Shown one piece after another: positions 40,575 through 47,399 of a stretch of DNA of 47,722 nucleotides. This stretch comes from a virus, in the IMG/VR virus record IMGVR_UViG_3300027778_000003, positions 1 through 47,722 of that record, one strand, 5' to 3'. The position numbers and the translations under genes were made by a program. The notes under the pieces were generated by a model. It did not search any database. It was not told where the DNA came from and was given only the letters and a program-made list of their open reading frames with translations. How positions within the stretch are numbered: the stretch's first letter is position 1; each line of letters opens with the position of its first letter.

Positions 40575-40792
40575 GTGACGCTCCAAAGGCCGCTCCGGAC
40601 GGTCTTCGGGACGTCGCGCACGAGACCCTTGCGCTCGAGCGCCAGCAAGTGGCGGTGGGCGACCTGGCGAGCAATCCCGAGCCGCTCTGCGACGGCGTAA
40701 CTCGACGGTTGCTCGCCAGCGGCCACCAGGGCGGCCACGGCTTCGAGCGTCGCCTGCTCGGCGGGCGTCGCGCCCACGGCCGCGCGTCTCAC
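40571..40792 (-). CDS. Small HTH regulator
   Basis: A 73-residue protein from the GTG at 40792. LEAVAALVAAGEQPSSYAVAERLGIARQVAHRHLLALERKGLV matches a winged-helix (MarR/Lrp-like) DNA-binding domain with a short wing. GTGA overlap with the membrane gene upstream. Last gene of the leftward accessory block. Regulator of unknown target. Confidence 0.65.
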   Translation of the reverse strand: MRRAAVGATPAEQATLEAVAALVAAGEQPSSYAVAERLGIARQVAHRHLLALERKGLVRDVPKTVRSGLWSVT

Positions 40793-41061
40793 CGCGCCAC
40801 CAGCCCGGCCACGAGCAGGACCACGAACGCGAGCGGGGCGAGGAAGACCAGGAGCCACACGAGCAGCCAGCACAGGCCCGCCAGGCCCGCCACGGCCTGG
40901 AAGGGTAGTAGGAGCCACTCCGCGTCACCGGACGCGTCCAGGGGGCGCGTAGGGGCCACGGGGGGCAACGGCCGCCGGTAGCCCTCCCACACGTTGCGCA
41001 GGAAGAGCACGACCGGCACGCCGCCGACCAAGGCGATCCCAAAGGCCTGGGAGAGGGTCAC
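40789..41061 (-). CDS. Small membrane protein
   Basis: A 90-residue protein from GTG (41061). Two hydrophobic stretches, one near residues 5-22 (QAFGIALVGGVPVVLFL) and a long one in the C-terminal 40 residues (AVAGLAGLCWLLVWLLVFLAP), suggest two to three membrane passes. Could be a superinfection or lysis-related factor. Not recognised. Confidence 0.6.
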   Translation of the reverse strand: MTLSQAFGIALVGGVPVVLFLRNVWEGYRRPLPPVAPTRPLDASGDAEWLLLPFQAVAGLAGLCWLLVWLLVFLAPLAFVVLLVAGLVAR

Positions 41062-41507
41062 GCGATCCCCCACGGGGCGTCATCGTAGCCCGGCAGGCGG
41101 CGCACGGCGTGCGCCTCGATGGCGTCTACGAGCTTGCGGGCGGCGCTGTCCTGCCATCCCGGGTGTTCGCACGCCTGATAGGCGTAGCAGTGGCAAGCCT
41201 TGATGATGGCGAGGCGGGGCGTCATGCGCGCATCGGCCTCGATGGTGCGCGGGACATCGAAGCCGTCGTAGGCGGCCGCGTCGAGGTGATGGTCGCGCGG
41301 GTAGCGGTGGGCGAGGCTCTTCAGATTCTCGCTCGCGAGCATCGAGGCAACCCGCGAGATGGTGCGCCGGGTGGCGCCGGGCTTGTGTTCAAAGCCATCC
41401 CGCTCGAGCTCAGTGCGCAGCTCATACGGCACGGCCTCGAGCAGGTGGGCCACGGCGTACGCGGCGAGGATGCCGAGGTGACGATCGGAGCACATGAAAG
41501 CGGACAT
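41058..41507 (-). CDS. Hypothetical accessory protein
   Basis: A 149-residue, mostly helical protein (DRHLGILAAYAVAHLLEAVPYEL, LAIIKACHCYAYQACEHPGW). Preceded by the cluster's repeated hairpin and AACC-AAGG leader. Not recognised. The His/Cys-rich centre could bind metal. Confidence 0.6.
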   Translation of the reverse strand: MSAFMCSDRHLGILAAYAVAHLLEAVPYELRTELERDGFEHKPGATRRTISRVASMLASENLKSLAHRYPRDHHLDAAAYDGFDVPRTIEADARMTPRLAIIKACHCYAYQACEHPGWQDSAARKLVDAIEAHAVRRLPGYDDAPWGIA

Positions 41508-41573
41508 GTTCGGTTTCCTTGGTTTGGGTTGGCCGTCATCTCCGCGCCTTACCCTTGCGGGTGAGACGCGGAG
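41508..41573 (-). promoter_or_regulatory. Repeated leader: GCAA-loop hairpin plus AACC-AAGG box
   Basis: On the transcribed strand a stem of CTCCGCG/CGCGGAG and TCACCC/GGGTAA is closed by GCAA (41573-41540). About 10 bases later comes CCAACCC-AAACCAAGG just before the ATG. Similar hairpins and boxes precede the next genes to the right. Confidence 0.6.
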
Positions 41574-41579
41574 TGATGG

Positions 41580-41855
41580 TCAAGGCTTGGGTTCGAGCGC
41601 ATCGAGGCGTTGCTCGACGGCCCGCACGCGCCGCTCGAGTGACTGGCGGGCGTTGCGATCCTTGATTGCCTCGCGGCTCGTCTTGGCAATGTGAGCCTTG
41701 ATGTCTCGGACATCGACCTCGATTAAGTCGAGCTTGTCGAGCGCTAGCGCGACATCCGTTTGAAGCTCGCGGATGTCGGACTGTATCGGCTCTAACGCGA
41801 GCGATAGCGCTTCGACAATGAAGCCGCGTAGTGCCTGCAATTCGGCCTCTGTCAC
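41580..41855 (-). CDS. Coiled-coil hypothetical protein
   Basis: A 91-residue protein from GTG (41855) with heptad-patterned helices through most of its length (LEPIQSDIRELQTDVALALDKLDLI, RQSLERRVRAVEQRLDALE). Coupled by GTGA overlap to the small membrane peptide upstream. Possibly an adaptor or tether for it. Not recognised. Confidence 0.65.
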   Translation of the reverse strand: MTEAELQALRGFIVEALSLALEPIQSDIRELQTDVALALDKLDLIEVDVRDIKAHIAKTSREAIKDRNARQSLERRVRAVEQRLDALEPKP

Positions 41856-42007
41856 TTGCTCACCTTGCTTTCCCGGACGGCCTTCTCTGCCGCCGTGTAG
41901 GCCGCTTGCGTGTGCGTGCCGAGAGCCTTGAATGCAGCTTCGATGCGCGGCCACCCGAGCAATTGCACGAGTAGGACGGCGAGGATTCCAGCGATGAAAC
42001 GGGTCAT
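41852..42007 (-). CDS. Very small membrane protein
   Basis: A 51-residue protein with hydrophobic N-terminus (RFIAGILAVLLVQLLGW) and a charged tail. ATG at 42007 is preceded by the TAGAGGTTAC leader. It overlaps the coiled-coil gene. Confidence 0.6.
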   Translation of the reverse strand: MTRFIAGILAVLLVQLLGWPRIEAAFKALGTHTQAAYTAAEKAVRESKVSK

Positions 42008-42044
42008 TGTAACCTCTAGGGTGAGTCGAGCTTGATTGCTCGCA

Positions 42045-42072
42045 TCGCCCCGTTGCGCTTGCGACGGGGCGA
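42045..42072 (-). promoter_or_regulatory. 12-bp hairpin between accessory genes
   Basis: TCGCCCCGTTGC pairs with GCGACGGGGCGA around a 4-base loop (42057-42060), 10 bases after the upstream stop. Same placement as the other cluster hairpins. Here the loop on the transcribed strand reads AAGC. Confidence 0.6.
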
Positions 42073-42081
42073 GACGAGAGG

Positions 42082-42435
42082 TCAGGCAGCGGGGCGGACC
42101 ATCGCCTCCAAACGGTTCCGCATCTCGAGCAGCGCGTCGCAATGGCGAGCGCCGGGCGTCGTCCCCATACCCTCGAGGCGGCCCGCATACGCCCATGCTT
42201 GCGCGGCCGCTCGCACGACGATCAACGGGTTAGTGTGCTCGAGCGCGGTCAACAGTGACTCGCATAGATAGGCGCGTAGCTGTTTCTCGCGTTCCCCCGG
42301 AAACGGCCGGCAGTAGAAGACACCAGACGAGCGAACCTCGACGGCCGGGTCGCAATAGTCGTTCTGAAGAGCCTCGCGATAGAGCCAAGCGAGACGACCG
42401 GTTTCCGCCTTAGCGGTGAGCGTTGCAATGTCCAC
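42082..42435 (-). CDS. Hypothetical accessory protein
   Basis: A 117-residue helical protein from GTG (42435; a TTG start further upstream would extend it through the leader hairpin and is less likely). DIATLTAKAETGRLAWLYREAL, RAYLCESLLTALEHTNPLIVV. Preceded by the ACAACC-AAGGGTTAC leader. Not recognised. Confidence 0.55.
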   Translation of the reverse strand: MDIATLTAKAETGRLAWLYREALQNDYCDPAVEVRSSGVFYCRPFPGEREKQLRAYLCESLLTALEHTNPLIVVRAAAQAWAYAGRLEGMGTTPGARHCDALLEMRNRLEAMVRPAA

Positions 42436-42471
42436 TGTGTAACCCTTGGTTGTGTCGGCTGAAGTGCCGCA

Positions 42472-42497
42472 CGGGACCGCGATTGCTCGCGAGCCCG
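42472..42497 (-). promoter_or_regulatory. Hairpin with GCAA loop
   Basis: CGGG-CGCGA pairs with TCGCG-CCCG across TTGC (GCAA on the transcribed strand), with a small AC/AG internal loop. It lies between two accessory genes and upstream of the AAGGGTTAC leader. Confidence 0.6.
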
Positions 42498-42506
42498 AAC
42501 GGAACT

Positions 42507-42938
42507 TCAATCGGCAAGCGGGCGCGTGGTGTCGTAGTTCGGGTCGTACGACCCGAGAAACAAGCGCTTGCCGCCGCGCTGGACATAGGTAGAGCCGCTA
42601 TTGGACCAGCACATGACGCGCACGCGGTACCAGCGTCCACCGATACGCAGCTGCCAAGCCGTTGGCAAGCGCCCGCCATAGCCGCTACGGGTCTGCCCGC
42701 TGGTGGGGACGGCCGTCACACGGCGCGCCTGGATGGTCGACTCGTCCAGATAGAAGGGCCCGCGTGCGGCGACTTGCTCCGCCACGCAACCGTCGCAAGT
42801 CATATCGCCAGCGCCCTGGTCCCCTGCAAAGACGGGCGTAGCGTGCCCGCACGCCACATCGTGCTCATCGATGTGCGCGTGTTCCGTGCAATAGAACGCG
42901 CCCTCGATTGCGTACCCAACGACATCATATGCTTTCAC
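42507..42938 (-). CDS. Cys/His-rich phage accessory protein
   Basis: A 143-residue protein from GTG (42938). YCTEHAHIDEHD near residue 16 and MTCDGCVAEQ near residue 46 make a probable zinc site. Then a beta-rich C-terminal part (WQLRIGGRWYRVRVMCWSNSG, FLGSYDPNYD). Small Zn proteins of this general layout are frequent in phage early regions, function unknown. Preceded by the CACGAGGTTTC leader. Confidence 0.6.
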   Translation of the reverse strand: MKAYDVVGYAIEGAFYCTEHAHIDEHDVACGHATPVFAGDQGAGDMTCDGCVAEQVAARGPFYLDESTIQARRVTAVPTSGQTRSGYGGRLPTAWQLRIGGRWYRVRVMCWSNSGSTYVQRGGKRLFLGSYDPNYDTTRPLAD

Positions 42939-42969
42939 GGTTGAAACCTCGTGTGGCGGGCTGGAGTGC

Positions 42970-43011
42970 CCGGTATGCCTCGCTACCCTTGCGGGTGACG
43001 GGGCATGCCGG
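42970..43011 (-). promoter_or_regulatory. Long hairpin with GCAA loop
   Basis: CCGGTATGCC at 42970-42979 pairs with GGCATGCCGG at 43002-43011, continuing inward to ACCC/GGGT around TTGC (GCAA on the transcribed strand). It stands 4 bases after the upstream stop codon. Confidence 0.65.
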
Positions 43012-43015
43012 AGTG

Positions 43016-43402
43016 TCAGCCGTGCACGCGGCCGCGGTACGCCATGAGGTCGACCGAACCGTATGGCTTGCTTGCTTGCGAGAGACGCTCGCCTCGCTCA
43101 CCGAGTCCACGGTCCCAAAAGCCCGCGCCGTGCCCATTGCGCGTGAGCCAGAAGTCATGCCCGCACTGGGATTCATCGAGACCCGCCAAGTCGTCCGCGT
43201 TGTCACGCTGGAAAGCTTTGCAGTCGCGGACCATCTCGAGCAGGGTCGCGCGCGCGATATCCTCGGGCCCGTAATTGTCATCGAGAGGGGCGCCCATGTT
43301 CCCATCGGCGTCGCACTCGGTGGAGGACCAGAGTGCGCACTCGATGTAGCCGGTGGTAAACGAGTCGAGAGAGGCGAGGATGTCAGACTTAGAACGTGCC
43401 AT
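43016..43402 (-). CDS. Conserved phage hypothetical protein (DFWLTRNGHGAGFWDR type)
   Basis: A 128-residue protein with the phrase HDFWLTRNGHGAGFWDRG near residues 82-99, which I have seen as a conserved core in phage-encoded hypothetical proteins of Proteobacteria. The N-terminal part (SLDSFTTGYIECALWSST) is also typical. ATG at 43402 preceded by CCCAGGTTAC. Role unknown. Confidence 0.7.
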   Translation of the reverse strand: MARSKSDILASLDSFTTGYIECALWSSTECDADGNMGAPLDDNYGPEDIARATLLEMVRDCKAFQRDNADDLAGLDESQCGHDFWLTRNGHGAGFWDRGLGERGERLSQASKPYGSVDLMAYRGRVHG

Positions 43403-43447
43403 TGGAGTAACCTGGGTTGTTTGGGCGTGAGTGCCCGCCGTGAGTGC

Positions 43448-43489
43448 CCGGTAAGAGCCGCGACCGTTGCCAGTCGCGGCGCTTGCCGG
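43448..43489 (-). promoter_or_regulatory. Long hairpin with GCAA loop
   Basis: CCGGTAAG/CTTGCCGG and GCCGCGAC/GTCGCGGC form a nearly continuous stem of about 18 pairs; the loop TTGC (43467-43470) is GCAA on the transcribed strand. It lies between two accessory genes. Confidence 0.65.
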
Positions 43490-43493
43490 AAGC

Positions 43494-43838
43494 TCACCAG
43501 CGGTTGTCTGCCGTGATCTCTCGCTGGTAGATCGTTTCGGCGTTCATCTCGGCCAGCTGAGCCACATCGATGCGACCCGCCAAACGCTCGCAGACGCCCG
43601 TTGCCTTGAACGCGCAGAAGTTTGCGAGCGCCCGCATGGCGGCGTCCGTGGTTTGATTGAAGCGCCGGGCGAACGCAGCGAGCTCACCGCCGTTGGCGCG
43701 CGCCTCGAGATCGGCGCCAAGCGCGGCGTAGTTGATCGGCGAGTGCGGGTCGCTCGGGTCGTTGCGGTTGGCATCGACGAGGGCGGTGAAGTAGGAGCGA
43801 TCGTAGGGGGCAAGCGTGGCGAATCGGTGGGCTGTCAT
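43494..43838 (-). CDS. Hypothetical accessory protein
   Basis: A 114-residue, alpha-helical protein (DLEARANGGELAAFARRFNQTTD, AMRALANFCAFKATGVCERLAG). The first gene of the leader-hairpin cluster; preceded by CCGAGATTAC before ATG. Not recognised. Confidence 0.6.
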   Translation of the reverse strand: MTAHRFATLAPYDRSYFTALVDANRNDPSDPHSPINYAALGADLEARANGGELAAFARRFNQTTDAAMRALANFCAFKATGVCERLAGRIDVAQLAEMNAETIYQREITADNRW

Positions 43839-44315
43839 GACTGGTAATCTCGGTTGGATGGCTGAACGGTATGGTGATGGGAGCGAGAAACGGCGGGGGA
43901 ATCAGTCGAATCTCTGCGCGTTTCGCACTGCCGACTCAGTAATTTTGCCACGGAGCTAGGTGCTAGGCACCCGTTATCCGAGCTCAGGGCGCAGATAGCT
44001 CGCCATTCTGGGACGATCCGGGGGGCAGGGCTGTCCGCTGCCTAAACCCGGGGCGGCGTCAAGCGGAAAGCGCGGCGCGCAACCACTGAACGCCCTGTGC
44101 AACTCCTCAGCTGTTCAGTGCCATGCGCCACTGCTCAGAAGGTGCAGCTCCTCGAGTGTTCAGTGCTTTCCGTTCAGCTGCGCACTCGCCACTGAACGCG
44201 CGACACCTGAACGCGCGGCTGCAGCTCCTCAGGTGTTCAGTGGTCGCCGGGTACCCCCTGGCCCCCCACCCCGCCCAGAGGCGGGGCGAACCACCCCATC
44301 CCACCGATCTAAAAT
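43839..44315. promoter_or_regulatory. Large non-coding control region
   Basis: These 477 bases contain no convincing gene. They hold repeated GTTCAGTG/CACTGAAC elements at 44083-44243, a small GGTGC-TAG-GCACC hairpin (~43959-43971), and a short AT-rich patch (AAAATTTAC) by the stop of the neighbouring gene. As the leftward cassette genes start just to the left, promoters for them probably lie here. Confidence 0.5.
44083..44243. repeat. Direct and inverted repeats of a 22-bp element with GTTCAGTG
   Basis: Three copies of GCA(A/G)CTCCTC...TGTTCAGTG start at 44099, 44144 and 44221. They are mixed with inverted half elements CACTGAACG (44085-, 44190-) and CACCTGAACGCGCG (~44204-). Two perfect 8-bp inverted pairs are CACTGAAC/GTTCAGTG (44085-44092, 44113-44120) and ACACCTGA/TCAGGTGT. 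This suggests a protein-binding array or RNA structure. Confidence 0.7.
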
Positions 44316-44549
44316 TTACAACTCGGACCCAGCAGGCCGGACCGGGCCGTAGACGCGGCAGCTCCGATGCGCCCGCCCGTACTCCCGCATGATGGCGACC
44401 GCCATCCCGATAGGCAGCGGGAGCGCCGCCCGGAACACGTCCCCGCAGTGCATGCAGACCAGCACCATCTGCTCGTCGGGCAACACCATCCACACGCTCC
44501 GCGGCGAGCTGTAGTCGTAGACGACGTGGCTGTCCTTCGCCTTGCTCAT
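44316..44549 (-). CDS. Small Cys-containing hypothetical protein
   Basis: A 77-residue protein from ATG (44549). VLVCMHCGDVFRAALPLP includes a CxxC zinc half-site, and HRSC lies near the end, so a zinc ribbon is likely. ATGA overlaps the gene upstream. Last gene of the zinc-ribbon operon. Not recognised. Confidence 0.6.
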   Translation of the reverse strand: MSKAKDSHVVYDYSSPRSVWMVLPDEQMVLVCMHCGDVFRAALPLPIGMAVAIMREYGRAHRSCRVYGPVRPAGSEL

Positions 44550-44713
44550 CGTTCCCGCTCGAAGACCCACCACACCACGCCATGCGCGAGCACCTGCCCG
44601 CCCGCGAAGTACATCGCGACCCGCGCAGCCGCTTCCGGGCTCACTGCGTAGTAGAGGAACAGCAGGAACGCGAGCAGCACGCACTGGACGCGCCATGCCG
44701 AGCGGGCGCTCAC
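44546..44713 (-). CDS. Small membrane protein
   Basis: A 55-residue frame from GTG (44713) to TGA, overlapping both neighbours (GTGA, ATGA). The sequence contains two hydrophobic stretches (VQCVLLAFLLFLYYAV and MYFAGGQVLAHGVVWWVF), likely two membrane passes, with a charged end. Function unknown. Confidence 0.6.
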   Translation of the reverse strand: MSARSAWRVQCVLLAFLLFLYYAVSPEAAARVAMYFAGGQVLAHGVVWWVFERER

Positions 44714-44895
44714 TGCGCCTCCCCGTAGAGCGCCGCCGCCACGCGATCAGCGCACCTCTTGCACTCCGCGCACGTCGCGAGCTGCCGGTCCATCACGGCC
44801 ACCCACTTGTGCCCCGGTCCCCAGTCCTTCGGCAAGCCGTGGACGCTCCCGCAGAGCACCCGCCCGTAGAGCAGCACGTGGACCGTGGGACTCAC
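44710..44895 (-). CDS. Small zinc-binding hypothetical protein
   Basis: A 61-residue protein from GTG (44895). LATCAECKRCADR gives a CxxC-xx-C site; an earlier Cys (RVLCGSVHG) may complete it. Overlaps on both sides. Not recognised. Confidence 0.6.
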   Translation of the reverse strand: MSPTVHVLLYGRVLCGSVHGLPKDWGPGHKWVAVMDRQLATCAECKRCADRVAAALYGEAQ

Positions 44896-45230
44896 CGTCC
44901 CTCCGGCATCGGGATGCAGGTGCAGTTGCCGCCGCTCACGCGGTACGCGCAGTCCCGATCGTGGTCGATGGGTACCGCCCCCCTGCAGTGCGGGCACTCG
45001 GGCCCGTGCGGCAGGATGGTCCGGAGGTAGCAGTCGACGTGCACGGGCTCACGCGACCAGACCACCTTGCCCTCTTCGACGGCGTGCACGACCGAATGAA
45101 CGAGCCCCTGGCTACCCTCGATGATGGGCTCCCGGCAGCGCATGCAGAGCTCGCCGACAGGCGTCGCGACGTGGTCGTTCGGATCGCAACACGGAGCGCC
45201 CCAGCTCGCCCCAAACCACTGTTCCGTCAC
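44892..45230 (-). CDS. Zinc-ribbon hypothetical protein
   Basis: A 112-residue protein from GTG (45230) with CCDPND, CMRCREP and later CPHCRG and CTCIP, giving at least two zinc sites. WSREPVHVDCYLRTILPHG in between resembles phage zinc-ribbon accessory proteins. Overlaps on both sides. Function unknown. Confidence 0.65.
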   Translation of the reverse strand: MTEQWFGASWGAPCCDPNDHVATPVGELCMRCREPIIEGSQGLVHSVVHAVEEGKVVWSREPVHVDCYLRTILPHGPECPHCRGAVPIDHDRDCAYRVSGGNCTCIPMPEGR

Positions 45231-45412
45231 TGGTCCTCCCCATCCGAAGGCGAGTAGACGAACGACTCGCCCGGCACATCGACCTGCTTCGTGACCATCA
45301 GGTCGCAGTCGAGGCAGAACGTGTACCCCCCGATGCCGCCCCCGCCGGCGAAGCCATATCCGGAGCTCATCTCTCCGCCGCACACCGGACAGCGCCCGTC
45401 GTCCTCGCTCAC
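45227..45412 (-). CDS. Small zinc-ribbon protein
   Basis: A 61-residue protein from GTG (45412). CPVCGGEM at residues 8-15 and FCLDCDLM at about 32-39 form a classical two-CxxC zinc ribbon. Gly-rich loop between. Overlaps on both sides. Confidence 0.65.
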   Translation of the reverse strand: MSEDDGRCPVCGGEMSSGYGFAGGGGIGGYTFCLDCDLMVTKQVDVPGESFVYSPSDGEDQ

Positions 45413-45645
45413 TCGTCCTCCCGGCATCCGCTGCAGAGCTTGCCAGGCTCGTGCAGCTGGTAGTGCTTCGTGCAGAGCTGCACGCTCTTCTCGCAGCAGG
45501 GGCACTTCGCGGTGTTCCGAGGAAACAGCTCCAGCGCAGCGACGAAGGCCTCGGCGGTCTTCCACGACGCCTCGATGCCGTCGTTCAGCCCATTCATCAG
45601 CACCACCGTCGCCACCAGCCGCTGGCGCGGCGTCGTCTCGCTCAT
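45409..45645 (-). CDS. Small zinc-ribbon protein with helical N-terminus
   Basis: A 78-residue protein. An N-terminal helix region (RQRLVATVVLMNGLNDGIE) is followed by CPCCEKSVQLC and CSGCRED, a zinc site. ATG overlaps the previous stop. Not recognised. Confidence 0.65.
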   Translation of the reverse strand: MSETTPRQRLVATVVLMNGLNDGIEASWKTAEAFVAALELFPRNTAKCPCCEKSVQLCTKHYQLHEPGKLCSGCREDE

Positions 45646-45932
45646 GGCTCCGCCACCACGCAGCGCAGCCGCATCACGCCGCCGGCGACCAGGTCGATGA
45701 CGTCCCCCATCTCGGCCTTCGGCGCCTCGCCGAGGCGCACCTCGATGATTCCATGGCGCTCCTGCCCCTCCACGGCGCGCAGCATGTGCAGCCGAACCCC
45801 CGCCTCCGTGCCGTCCGGGAAGCTCGCCCGCGAGAACACCGTCGGCGTGTCCGCGAGCAGCACCTCGAAGGCCTTCGGCACCAGGACACGCACGAGGATC
45901 GTCTCCCCGTCACCCTGAAGTTCAGTCCCCAT
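45642..45932 (-). CDS. Hypothetical protein, first of zinc-ribbon operon
   Basis: A 96-residue beta-rich protein (ETILVRVLVPKAFEVLL, GVRLHMLRAVEGQERHGIIEV) with ATG at 45932. No Cys cluster. Family not recognised. The region between it and the next leftward gene (45933-46124) is non-coding and probably holds the operon promoter; a TGAACAG element there echoes the 44.1 kb repeats. Confidence 0.6.
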   Translation of the reverse strand: MGTELQGDGETILVRVLVPKAFEVLLADTPTVFSRASFPDGTEAGVRLHMLRAVEGQERHGIIEVRLGEAPKAEMGDVIDLVAGGVMRLRCVVAEP

Positions 45933-46124
45933 CAGCGCCGACTACCGGATCTCGTCCGCAACGGGTAGCTGAACAGACGAACCCTGGGGGGACACCACCG
46001 CGGTTTCGGCGATTACGATGCCGTCTGGCGCTCCCGTCTCCGCAGCGTCGCTCCGCTGGACTTATCTTCTGTCCCGGCCGACGAGAAGTCCATCACTAAG
46101 TGACGCCTGAGCAGTGTCATCCGC

Positions 46125-46403
46125 TCAGTGGCTGCCGATGGTCACCCTCGGATTGCCCTGCAGGTGCCGGAAATGCGCGATGCACAGCCCCACCCCCCGC
46201 GCCGTCGTCCACTTCACCGCGCGCCGGCACGGGCCCGGGTAGCTCTCCCTGAGCATCGACTGATCACGAAGGAAAACCAGCACCCGATGCGGGGTCACCC
46301 GCAGGAAAGACGCGATCTCCTTCACGTAAAACCGCTCTCCTTTCGTGGCCTTCGTCGGAGGGGGCAATACTGAACGTTCGTCACTGGCCGGATGGCGTGC
46401 CAT
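46125..46403 (-). CDS. Small HTH-like DNA-binding protein, divergent from packaging genes
   Basis: A 92-residue protein. KGERFYVKEIASFLRVTPHRVLVFLRDQSML has a MerR/excisionase-like helix-turn-helix pattern. GAGGA lies 4 bases before the ATG. It diverges from the terminase operon with only 11 bases between start codons, so it may regulate late packaging genes. Cannot name the family. Confidence 0.6.
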   Translation of the reverse strand: MARHPASDERSVLPPPTKATKGERFYVKEIASFLRVTPHRVLVFLRDQSMLRESYPGPCRRAVKWTTARGVGLCIAHFRHLQGNPRVTIGSH

Positions 46404-46414
46404 ATTGTCCTCGC

Positions 46415-46846
46415 ATGACGTTCTACCCGACGCCGATGCTCCGAGAAATCAACGGGCAGGCCGAGAAAGAGGCCCGCCTCACCCGGATGCTCGAGATCGA
46501 GGACGAAATCTACCAGACCGCCGCGGGTATCCTCCACGCGACCCTGGATTTCTGTCACGTGACGCCCGATCAGGAGGAGCCCCCCGAGGAATGGGTGGCC
46601 CGTTTCGGGGCAGACGCCGCCAAAAAGCGCCTCGCCGTCGCCAAAGCGGGCTGGCTCCCCCAATCCCTCGGCCCCTCGGGCCCCAAGTACGCCGTCCAGC
46701 TCGTCGCCGGCATCTCGCGCGCGCGCCGCATGCAATCCGGGCAGCTCGGAGCCCCCCGCGAGGTGAACGCCAAGATCGCGCTGCCCGCGCCCACCAGCGC
46801 CGGCATGCCCGGAGCCCCCGAATACCCCTCGAAGGAGATCGAGTGA
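46415..46846 (+). CDS. Candidate terminase small subunit
   Basis: A 143-residue protein from ATG (46415). Helical N-terminus (LREINGQAEKEARLTRMLEIEDEIYQTAAGILH), a middle with WVARFGADAAKKRLAVAKAGWLP and a Pro/Ala-rich tail. Length and place as first gene of the packaging operon fit a small terminase subunit that recognises pac. No HTH motif is convincing. Alternatives are a packaging accessory protein. Its stop overlaps the next GTG. Confidence 0.45.
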   Translation: MTFYPTPMLREINGQAEKEARLTRMLEIEDEIYQTAAGILHATLDFCHVTPDQEEPPEEWVARFGADAAKKRLAVAKAGWLPQSLGPSGPKYAVQLVAGISRARRMQSGQLGAPREVNAKIALPAPTSAGMPGAPEYPSKEIE

Positions 46847-47049
46847 GCGCTCTCGACGGCGGCACCTTCGGCCTCACCGAGGAGTTCGATCGCCTCGTCG
46901 ACCGTCTCTTCGAGATCGCAGAGGCAGAGGGGCGTCGCCTTTCGATCCGCGTCAGCTCGCCGCGGGGCCTCGTGCGCGACGAGAGAGGACGCGTTCTCGG
47001 AAGGCTCCGCCAGGCGAAGCCGGCGAAGAAACGGAAGCGAGCGGCCTGA
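46843..47049 (+). CDS. Small basic protein in packaging operon
   Basis: A 68-residue protein from GTG (46843). Helical start (TEEFDRLVDRLFEIAEAEG), then a beta hairpin-like piece (RRLSIRVSSPRGLVRDERG), then a very basic end (KPAKKRKRAA). May bind DNA. Overlaps both neighbours. Confidence 0.6.
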   Translation: MSALDGGTFGLTEEFDRLVDRLFEIAEAEGRRLSIRVSSPRGLVRDERGRVLGRLRQAKPAKKRKRAA

Positions 47050-47399
47050 TGCTCATCGCCGGGCAGCGGATGGTGCGGGTCGACGACGGCATGAAGGGCC
47101 AGGTCGAGCTCGTCGCGATGCCCGGCTTCGAGCAGTACGAAGAGCTGCGCATCGTCTACATGGATCGGGGCGAGAAGCGCATCGCCGGCAAGCGCGAGAG
47201 CTGGCAGCCCGTGACGCCCGTTCCGCGCAAGCTGCGCTTCGAGGAAGTCATGCACGTGGCTTTCGCCGCCGACCGCGCGCTTCGCTCTCTCGAACGAAAC
47301 GAGCCCTCCCTCTTCTGGCAGCCCCCGGCGAGCGACCACGTCCCCCACGACCCCGAGCTCGTGAAAGTCATCGCCGACTATCTCGACCGGCGAGGCTAG
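47049..47399 (+). CDS. Hypothetical protein upstream of large terminase, complete copy
   Basis: A 116-residue protein, the full-length allele of the truncated gene at 3-305. The N-terminal region is identical in both, while the C-terminal ~60 residues differ (here PVPRKLRFEEVMHVAF). ATG at 47049 overlaps the previous stop. Not recognised. A packaging accessory role is likely by location only. Confidence 0.75.
   Translation: MLIAGQRMVRVDDGMKGQVELVAMPGFEQYEELRIVYMDRGEKRIAGKRESWQPVTPVPRKLRFEEVMHVAFAADRALRSLERNEPSLFWQPPASDHVPHDPELVKVIADYLDRRG

Noticed and set aside
41540-43489. Ordinary intrinsic terminators
   Set aside because: Stems are strong but none is followed by a T-run on the transcribed strand, and each stands before a conserved leader box, so a plain terminator reading was not adopted, though not excluded.
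44083-44243. CRISPR array
   Set aside because: Repeats are few, imperfect, in both orientations and irregularly spaced, with no cas genes.
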